DNA of 9,654 nt from Erysipelotrichaceae bacterium (lineage in GTDB: Bacteria > Bacillota_I > Bacilli_A > Erysipelotrichales > Erysipelotrichaceae). A program made the translations under genes and the position numbers. The stretch lies in the NCBI GenBank assembly GCA_900759455.1, contig CAAEVI010000099.1, positions 1 to 9,654 on the forward strand, read 5' to 3'. This document shows positions 1 to 4,330 of this stretch, piece by piece; the stretch's first letter is position 1; every line of letters starts with the position of its first letter. The notes beneath the pieces were generated by a model. That model saw only the letters and a list, made by a program, of their open reading frames with translations, was not told the origin of the DNA and made no database searches.

Positions 1-10
1 GCAGAAATAT

Positions 11-44
11 AAAAAATCCATCAGACATGATAATGCCTGATGGA
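11..44 (-). terminator. Terminator-like hairpin upstream of hppA
   Basis: An 8-bp inverted repeat, TCCATCAG (17-24) against CTGATGGA (37-44), continues past one A/C mismatch as three more pairs closed by a GATA loop. Six A residues at 11-16 give a U-tract only when read on the minus strand, so the best polarity is minus. No minus-strand gene is visible to its right. It may instead close a plus-strand gene lying before the window, although the plus side has only a weak, displaced T run. The hairpin is clear; its polarity and client gene are not. Confidence 0.5.
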
Positions 45-66
45 CCAAAATGTTTTAATTATTTTG

Positions 67-83
67 TGTGTCTACTTGACACA
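67..83. repeat. Small inverted repeat upstream of the hppA promoter
   Basis: TGTGTC (67-72) and GACACA (78-83) form a 6-bp dyad around the spacer TACTT, followed by the 8-base palindrome CTGATCAG at 86-93. Both lie about 50-80 bases upstream of the hppA -35 element. They could be regulator sites or chance; no function is assigned. Confidence 0.3.
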
Positions 84-144
84 AGCTGATCAGATCGTCA
101 TTTCGCTTTTTTTATGCAGAGATGAGGGGATATGAAAAAGCAGA

Positions 145-173
145 TTGCATATTTTACGCTTTAAGATTATAAT
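145..173 (+). promoter_or_regulatory. Sigma-A-type promoter of hppA
   Basis: The -35 box TTGCAT (145-150) is separated by exactly 17 bases from a perfect -10 box TATAAT (168-173). Transcription would start near 180, leaving a leader of about 37 bases with the Shine-Dalgarno GAAGGGG at 201-207. That leader is too short for a riboswitch. Pumping pyrophosphatase genes are often constitutive, and nothing between promoter and gene contradicts this. Confidence 0.8.
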
Positions 174-216
174 TATGTTAACGCTTACATATCATTGAAA
201 GAAGGGGAATCATATT

Positions 217-2307
217 ATGGAAATGAATCAGGATCGTTTGATCATTTTTCTTGTCGTTGTCATTGCGATTTCATGTATTGCGCTGCTGTATGCATGGATG
301 CTTTATTGCAGCGTGAAAAAAGAAGATCCGGGAAGCCGCAAGCTGAAGGAACTTTCTTCTTTTATCCATGAAGGTGCGATGGCTTTTTTAAAGCGTGAGT
401 ATAAGATCATTATTTTGTTCATCGCTGCTGTAGCGGTGATCCTTTGCTCATTGGGAATGATTCCGTCATTGCAGGGCATTGACGGTGTCGGACTCAACGG
501 TGCTATTTGTTTCGTTGTCGGTACGCTGTGCAGCGGTATTGCCGGCTTTATCGGCATGAAGGCAGCCACCGCCGCCAATGCCCGTGTCGCGGAAGGCGCA
601 AGAGCCAAAGGTATGGGAAAAGCACTGCACATTGCTTTTAACGGAGGTTCCGTTCTCGGCCTTTGCGTGGTTGGTTTCGGCTTGCTGGGGCTGGCAGCGA
701 TGTTTTTGCTGTTCATCGTGGTGCTGAAAGATGTCCGCGCGGCAATTCCGGTCGTTGCCGGATACAGCCTGGGCTGTTCGTTTATTGCTTTGTTTGCTCG
801 TGTGGGCGGAGGTATTTATACGAAGGCTGCCGATGTCGGTGCCGATCTGGTTGGTAAAGTGGAAGCGGGAATTCCGGAAGATGACCCGCGAAATCCGGCT
901 GTCATTGCGGATAATGTCGGCGACAACGTTGGTGACATTGCCGGAATGGGTTCCGATCTGTGTGAATCTTATGTAGGAGCGCTTGTATCCGCAGTATCTC
1001 TTGGTTTGGTCGTCACGGTCGGAGGAAAAGACGCGAGCCTGCAGGCAGCGGTTTTCCCGTTTGTAATCGCGGCATTAGGCATCATTGCGGCCGTGGCCGC
1101 ACAGTCATTCATTCGTGTGCGCACATGGAATAATCCGCAGCGGGCATTAAGCATAGCAACTTATGTTGCGACCGGTTTTGTCCTTGTCGGGTCCTTTGCG
1201 GCATCAACAGCGATCTTTGATACGCTGCACCCGTTTCTTTCCGTTCTTTCCGGACTCGTTGTCGGTGTGCTGATCGGAAAGATCGCAGAGTACTATACAA
1301 GCGATGAACATCATCATGTAAAAGAAATAGCAGATCAGAGCATGACTGGTCATGCCACTAATATCATTTCCGGCTTCAGCATCGGTATGAAGTCAACGAT
1401 GCTTACGGTACTGCTGTTAAGTGCAGGCATCATTGCCAGCTATCTGTTCTTTGGCATGTACGGTATCGCATTGGGTGCTGTCGGCATGCTTTCTACGACC
1501 GGCATCACTGTTTCCGTGGATGCATATGGACCGATTGCTGATAATGCGGGAGGAATTGCCGAAATGGCAAATCTGGTTGAAGAGGTCAGATCGATTACGG
1601 ATCGTCTGGATTCCGTCGGAAACACAACGGCTGCTGTCGGAAAAGGTTTCTGTATCGGAAGCGCGGCCTTTACGGCACTGGCAATGATCGTTGCCTATGC
1701 ACAGGCGGCCGGACTGGATTCTATTTCGCTGCTGGAACCGGGTGTCATCGTCGGCTTGATGATCGGTGCCATGCTGCCGTATTTATTTACTGCATTGACG
1801 ATTCGCTCGGTGGGAACAGCGGCAAATCATATGATTGACGAAGTGCGTCGTCAGTTCAAGGCCGATCCGGGCATCATGGCCGGAACAAGCAAGCCTGACT
1901 ATGCGCAGTGTGTGGATATCTCAACGAAAGCGGCCCTTCACGAAATGATCGTTCCGGGTCTGATTGCCGTATGTTCTCCGGTCATCATCGGTTTGCTGCT
2001 GGGGACAAAAGGTCTGGGCGGCATGCTGCTGGGGGCATTGCTGTCTGCCATCATGCTGGCGGTCTTCATGGCAAATGCCGGCGGAGCCTGGGATAATGCC
2101 AAGAAATATATCGAAAGCGGGAAATGCGGGGGCAAAGGCAGCGAAGCGCATAAAGCCGCCGTTACCGGTGATACGGTCGGTGACCCGTTCAAAGATACGG
2201 CCGGTCCTGCCATGGATATTTTGATCAAATTAATGTCGGTTATTTCACTGATCCTGGCGCCGGTCCTGCTGCAACTGACACCGCTGCTTAACTTCCTGTT
2301 TTACTGA
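217..2307 (+). CDS. hppA: Membrane-bound ion-translocating pyrophosphatase, K+-dependent type
   Basis: This integral membrane pump hydrolyses cytoplasmic pyrophosphate and uses the energy to export Na+ and/or H+. At 696 residues with many hydrophobic segments it matches the usual 16-helix family length. Visible landmarks are the family signature DVGADLVGKVE (residues 206-216), the acidic pyrophosphate/Mg site around DDPRNPAVIADNVGDNVGD (222-240), the second acidic site DNAGG (442-446) and the C-terminal DTVGDPFKDTAGP (652-664). GNTTAAVGKG (468-477) has Ala472 and Gly475, the K+-dependent pattern; K+-independent enzymes carry Lys and Thr there. The ion-gate residues Asp247, Glu250 and Lys671 correspond to the Thermotoga Na+-pump arrangement, but this Glu position also occurs in some K+-dependent H+ pumps, so the ion stays open. 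The ATG at 217 is preferred over the in-frame ATG at 223 because the Shine-Dalgarno spacing (9) fits. Monocistronic. Confidence 0.97.
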   Translation: MEMNQDRLIIFLVVVIAISCIALLYAWMLYCSVKKEDPGSRKLKELSSFIHEGAMAFLKREYKIIILFIAAVAVILCSLGMIPSLQGIDGVGLNGAICFVVGTLCSGIAGFIGMKAATAANARVAEGARAKGMGKALHIAFNGGSVLGLCVVGFGLLGLAAMFLLFIVVLKDVRAAIPVVAGYSLGCSFIALFARVGGGIYTKAADVGADLVGKVEAGIPEDDPRNPAVIADNVGDNVGDIAGMGSDLCESYVGALVSAVSLGLVVTVGGKDASLQAAVFPFVIAALGIIAAVAAQSFIRVRTWNNPQRALSIATYVATGFVLVGSFAASTAIFDTLHPFLSVLSGLVVGVLIGKIAEYYTSDEHHHVKEIADQSMTGHATNIISGFSIGMKSTMLTVLLLSAGIIASYLFFGMYGIALGAVGMLSTTGITVSVDAYGPIADNAGGIAEMANLVEEVRSITDRLDSVGNTTAAVGKGFCIGSAAFTALAMIVAYAQAAGLDSISLLEPGVIVGLMIGAMLPYLFTALTIRSVGTAANHMIDEVRRQFKADPGIMAGTSKPDYAQCVDISTKAALHEMIVPGLIAVCSPVIIGLLLGTKGLGGMLLGALLSAIMLAVFMANAGGAWDNAKKYIESGKCGGKGSEAHKAAVTGDTVGDPFKDTAGPAMDILIKLMSVISLILAPVLLQLTPLLNFLFY

Positions 2308-2308
2308 T

Positions 2309-2341
2309 AAAAAAAAAACGAAGCATATTGCTTCGTTTTTT
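2309..2341. terminator. Bidirectional intrinsic terminator between hppA and the convergent operon
   Basis: CGAAGCA (2319-2325) and TGCTTCG (2329-2335) form a 7-bp stem with loop TAT. Ten A residues lie on the left and six T residues on the right, so the A/T flanks extend the pairing and give a U-tract in either direction. It starts one base after the hppA stop codon, and its right end overlaps the stop codon of the convergent minus-strand gene. Confidence 0.92.
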
Positions 2342-2639
2342 AGTAGAAATTCATTCTGTCCTGTGTCATTTCATTCATCATTTCTTTACTGTTTTCTATC
2401 ATTTGTTCAACAGCATCCAGTGCATCCTCAAAATCTTCGTAAATGCCACCCTGATTCAACAGATAGATTTCTTTCTGATCGTCAAATGCCCAGTATGTGC
2501 GCCCGTCTTCGATTTCCACTACATAGACATCATAATCATCGTTGTCTGCCGGATAACTCGTAATTTTAGCAATATCCAGTCCGCTGAAGTATTGCTGCGC
2601 AAGTTCTTCCAGCTGTGCTCTTACCCGTAACGAAATCAT
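2340..2639 (-). CDS. Small acidic protein of unknown function (99 aa), coupled to the DUF308 gene
   Basis: I do not recognise this family. The 99-residue product is soluble and strongly acidic: an N-terminal helical stretch (MISLRVRAQLEELAQQYF), a central stretch with alternating hydrophobic residues likely to be beta strands (YDVYVVEIEDGRTYWAF, residues 36-52), then an acidic helix (about 66-92). The open frame extends 60 codons further upstream, but that part lies inside the DUF308 gene, is Cys/Arg-rich and looks non-coding. The ATG at 2639 is chosen because it has a Shine-Dalgarno AAAGGA at 2649-2654 (spacer 9) and overlaps the upstream stop codon as ATGA. The overlap implies translational coupling and a role related to the membrane protein, which is inference. 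It ends in the shared bidirectional terminator. Confidence 0.8.
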   Translation of the reverse strand: MISLRVRAQLEELAQQYFSGLDIAKITSYPADNDDYDVYVVEIEDGRTYWAFDDQKEIYLLNQGGIYEDFEDALDAVEQMIENSKEMMNEMTQDRMNFY

Positions 2640-3178
2640 CGGAAAAAATCCTTTATATGAGAGGACAGGCAGTGGATGGTCCACAGCTGGGAAATACCGC
2701 TGTAGATGAGACAGGCACCGATAAAGCGGACGGCAAAAGAAGCGGCCGCAAATGGATAGAACAGAAGAACGCAGGCACCGGCAAGAGACAGAACAGACAG
2801 CAGCAGATTGATGCCCCATCCCTCATAACCGGCATTTTTCAAGGACAATGCGTAGCCTGTTTCCCGCAGGCCGTAGAACAGAAAGACAATGCCCATCAGA
2901 AACGGAATGAACGAAATGACCAAATCATAGCGTACGATGACAAAACCGCCGCATAGCAGCAGGAGGATCGCAGGGATCAGTGTCAGCGAGTTGGGAAAGG
3001 ACATCGTGAAATAAGCGTGCAGCAGCTGCAGCCCATAAAACAGCAGGATGATGCCGCAGGCATAGCAGGCGATTTTGCTGACGCTGACCGGAAAAACCAG
3101 AAGGATCAGACCGACCAGCAGAAACAACAGGGCATTTCCTACCATGTCTTTTTTGATATTCGAAAAAAACGATTTCAT
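2636..3178 (-). CDS. HdeD/DUF308-type six-helix membrane protein
   Basis: A 180-residue, very hydrophobic protein with about six membrane segments, roughly residues 13-31, 34-54, 63-82, 86-105, 121-142 and 146-166. The repeated pattern of helix pairs ending in LLFYGLQ, FLFYGLRE and LIYSGISQLW is typical of the DUF308 repeat in the HdeD family. In enterobacteria HdeD is an inner-membrane acid-resistance protein; in Gram-positive bacteria the role is unknown, so no substrate or activity is assigned. The start ATG at 3178 has a weak, close GGTG Shine-Dalgarno. An alternative Met12 has no ribosome site. It is first in a two-gene operon with a near-consensus promoter just upstream, and its stop overlaps the start of the 99-residue gene by four bases. 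Confidence 0.8.
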   Translation of the reverse strand: MKSFFSNIKKDMVGNALLFLLVGLILLVFPVSVSKIACYACGIILLFYGLQLLHAYFTMSFPNSLTLIPAILLLLCGGFVIVRYDLVISFIPFLMGIVFLFYGLRETGYALSLKNAGYEGWGINLLLSVLSLAGACVLLFYPFAAASFAVRFIGACLIYSGISQLWTIHCLSSHIKDFFR

Positions 3179-3201
3179 AATTCACCAGCTTTCGTAAATT
3201 T

Positions 3202-3230
3202 ATTATAAAAGCAGAGTTTGTCAATTTCAA
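3202..3230 (-). promoter_or_regulatory. Promoter of the DUF308 operon
   Basis: On the minus strand TTGAAA (3230-3225), a 17-base spacer and TATAAT (3207-3202) form a near-consensus sigma-A promoter. Transcription would start near 3196, about 17 bases before the ATG at 3178, so the leader is short. A perfect TTGACA at 3224-3219 sits only 11 bases from the -10 box and is therefore not the working -35. Confidence 0.8.
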
Positions 3231-3254
3231 CTCGGCTGTTCATATCTTTTTTTC

Positions 3255-3286
3255 GGATGACTGGTTTTGTCATTCCTGTTTTTTTT
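3255..3286 (+). terminator. Plus-oriented hairpin at the 3' end of the small membrane protein gene
   Basis: GGATGAC (3255-3261) pairs with GTCATTCC (3269-3276), with one unpaired T, around a TGGTTTT loop; TG and eight T residues (3279-3286) follow on the plus strand. Read on plus this looks like an intrinsic terminator, yet flanking genes here are on minus. On minus the hairpin is followed by A residues, so it is a poor terminator for the gene whose stop codon lies in the stem. It may block antisense transcription, or the T run may simply be the Lys-rich C-terminus coding sequence. Confidence 0.35.
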
Positions 3287-3617
3287 GAATAAATACTCTC
3301 AATAGGCGGCCTGATCCGTATCCTGCAAAGGAAAGCATGGCAAATACAAGGATCATTCCTGTCTGCTGATTTTGAAAATAACAGAGGACAGAGAGAGCAA
3401 AAAGAACTGTGGAAAAAAAGGGAAAAAGAGGTGTGGAGCGGGAAGTGCATCCGTAAATGAAACAAGTCAGAAGCGTCAGCAGCGGCATCAGAAATATAAA
3501 AATGGCCAAAGAACTGTTCGAGTCGACGACTGATAGAGGCATGATAAAATAATTGGCGCATAAAACAAGAGCGAAAATCGTAAATTTTCGCAAAGAGAAT
3601 GATAGTATCGCTTTCAT
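3270..3617 (-). CDS. Small membrane protein of unknown function (115 aa)
   Basis: I do not recognise a family. The product is hydrophobic with about four membrane segments (residues 9-30, 37-56, 62-81, 87-107), a short Lys/Arg-containing N-terminus (MKAILSFSLRKF) and a basic tail after GSGRLLRVFIQKKQE, which by the positive-inside rule puts both ends in the cytoplasm. The start ATG at 3617 is supported by two consecutive AAGGA Shine-Dalgarno repeats (within 3621-3633). An extended -10 promoter lies 35 bases upstream. The gene is divergent from the DJ-1/PfpI gene with about 130 bases between them. No convincing terminator follows, so some transcripts may continue into the DUF308 operon. Confidence 0.7.
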   Translation of the reverse strand: MKAILSFSLRKFTIFALVLCANYFIMPLSVVDSNSSLAIFIFLMPLLTLLTCFIYGCTSRSTPLFPFFSTVLFALSVLCYFQNQQTGMILVFAMLSFAGYGSGRLLRVFIQKKQE

Positions 3618-3650
3618 CGTTCCTTTCCTTTCTTCGGATATAGTGTTAAT

Positions 3651-3659
3651 AGTATATCA
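3651..3659 (-). promoter_or_regulatory. Extended -10 promoter of the small membrane protein gene
   Basis: Minus-strand TGATATACT (3659-3651) is an extended -10 element (TGN plus TATACT). There is no good -35 box at 16-18 bases, as is common when the TGN extension is present. Its position about 35 bases before the ATG at 3617 fits the divergent layout. Confidence 0.6.
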
Positions 3660-3701
3660 TTTTTTTATTATGACAGAAAGCTCAAACCAATGAAGCGTTG
3701 A

Positions 3702-3730
3702 TTGCAAAAGCAAAGAAAGCGCGTTATACT
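3702..3730 (+). promoter_or_regulatory. Promoter of the DJ-1/PfpI gene
   Basis: TTGCAA (3702-3707), a 17-base spacer and TATACT (3725-3730) make a strong sigma-A promoter. The predicted transcript start near 3737 lies after the most upstream possible ATG (3698), which settles the translation start at 3749 and leaves a leader of about 12 bases that is mostly the ribosome site. Confidence 0.78.
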
Positions 3731-3748
3731 GAGGGCGAGGTGAATGTG

Positions 3749-4285
3749 ATGAAGATCTTATGTATTATGGATAATGGTTTTGAAGAACTGGAAGCAGTCG
3801 GAACAATTGCGCTTCTGCGCCGCTCCGGCATTGAGATTGATGTGGCTGCTGTGGAAGGACATGAAGCAACCGGCCGTTTTGAGCTTACTTTTTCTAATCT
3901 GAAGTCTTTGGATGAGGTAGATACAGCGGAATATGGAGGTGTGTTCCTGCCGGGAGGTCCGCATTATCAGAAAATTGAGAAAAACGAGAAGGTCAAAGGT
4001 ATTCTGAAAGCTTTTTTTGAGGCGGGGAAACTGACATCGGCCATCTGTGCCGGTCCGACTGTACTCGGGCATATGGGACTTTTAAAAGGCAGAAACTATA
4101 CATGCTTTACCAGCATGAATGAAGATTTCGGCGGAACATATCAGGATCAGTACGTTGTAACGGACGGTAATCTCATCACCGGACGTTCGGCAGCCGCAAG
4201 CATCGATATGGCATTTGCCATTATTGAATATGTGCTTGGCCATGAAGAATGCGAGAAAGTAAAAAATTCTGTATATTACTATTGA
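3749..4285 (+). CDS. DJ-1/PfpI family protein (class I glutamine amidotransferase-like)
   Basis: A 178-residue cytoplasmic protein of the DJ-1/ThiJ/PfpI superfamily. Members include protein/nucleotide deglycases, glyoxalases, chaperones and oxidative-stress sensors; which activity applies cannot be read from sequence. The nucleophile elbow is AICAGPT with Cys100, and the partner acid that tunes the cysteine is Glu15 in NGFEELEAV, matching human DJ-1 Cys106 and Glu18. LPGG (67-70) is the other family landmark, and the C-terminal RSAAASIDMAFAIIEYVLG region aligns with the DJ-1/YajL subgroup. An ATG at 3698 would add 17 residues, but the promoter covers that stretch; ATG 3749 has AGGTG six bases upstream and gives the normal family start (MKILCIMDNGFEELE). 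Monocistronic, ending in a strong hairpin. Confidence 0.93.
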   Translation: MKILCIMDNGFEELEAVGTIALLRRSGIEIDVAAVEGHEATGRFELTFSNLKSLDEVDTAEYGGVFLPGGPHYQKIEKNEKVKGILKAFFEAGKLTSAICAGPTVLGHMGLLKGRNYTCFTSMNEDFGGTYQDQYVVTDGNLITGRSAAASIDMAFAIIEYVLGHEECEKVKNSVYYY

Positions 4286-4287
4286 TC

Positions 4288-4330
4288 AAAGCATATAAAA
4301 AGCGCAGTACATGCGCTTTTTATATGCTTT
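4288..4330. terminator. Perfect 19-bp bidirectional terminator
   Basis: The left arm 4288-4306 and right arm 4312-4330 are exact inverted repeats of 19 bases around the loop GTACA. The GC core is AGCGCA/TGCGCT, flanked by A5 and T5 tracts that supply the U-tract in either direction. It serves the DJ-1/PfpI gene from the left and the permease gene from the right. The permease stop codon (4322-4320) lies inside the right arm. Confidence 0.93.

Noticed and set aside
76..81. TTGACA as a -35 box for hppA
   Set aside because: No -10 match lies 16-18 bases downstream (the position reads CATTTC), whereas TTGCAT-N17-TATAAT at 145-173 is clearly better.
180..216. Possible riboswitch or leader RNA controlling hppA
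   Set aside because: The promoter leaves a leader of only about 37 bases, too short for a known riboswitch, and no terminator or anti-terminator pair is visible.
303..716. A 137-residue minus-strand frame opposite hppA
   Set aside because: It is a Pro/Ala/Thr-rich antisense shadow of a strongly conserved gene, with no ribosome site and no recognisable protein pattern.
2640..2819. A 60-codon N-terminal extension of the 99-residue gene
   Set aside because: It lies wholly inside the DUF308 gene in another frame, is rich in Cys/Arg/Ser with no domain character, and the internal ATG at 2639 has both a ribosome site and an ATGA coupling junction.
3219..3224. Perfect minus-strand TTGACA as the -35 box of the DUF308 promoter
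   Set aside because: It is only 11 bases from TATAAT, too short for sigma-A; TTGAAA at 3230-3225 has the correct 17-base spacing.
3175..3561. A 128-residue minus-strand frame overlapping the small membrane protein gene
   Set aside because: It runs through the DUF308 promoter and the intergenic gap, is Phe/His/Ser-rich, and competes with a frame that has a doubled Shine-Dalgarno and clean membrane segments.
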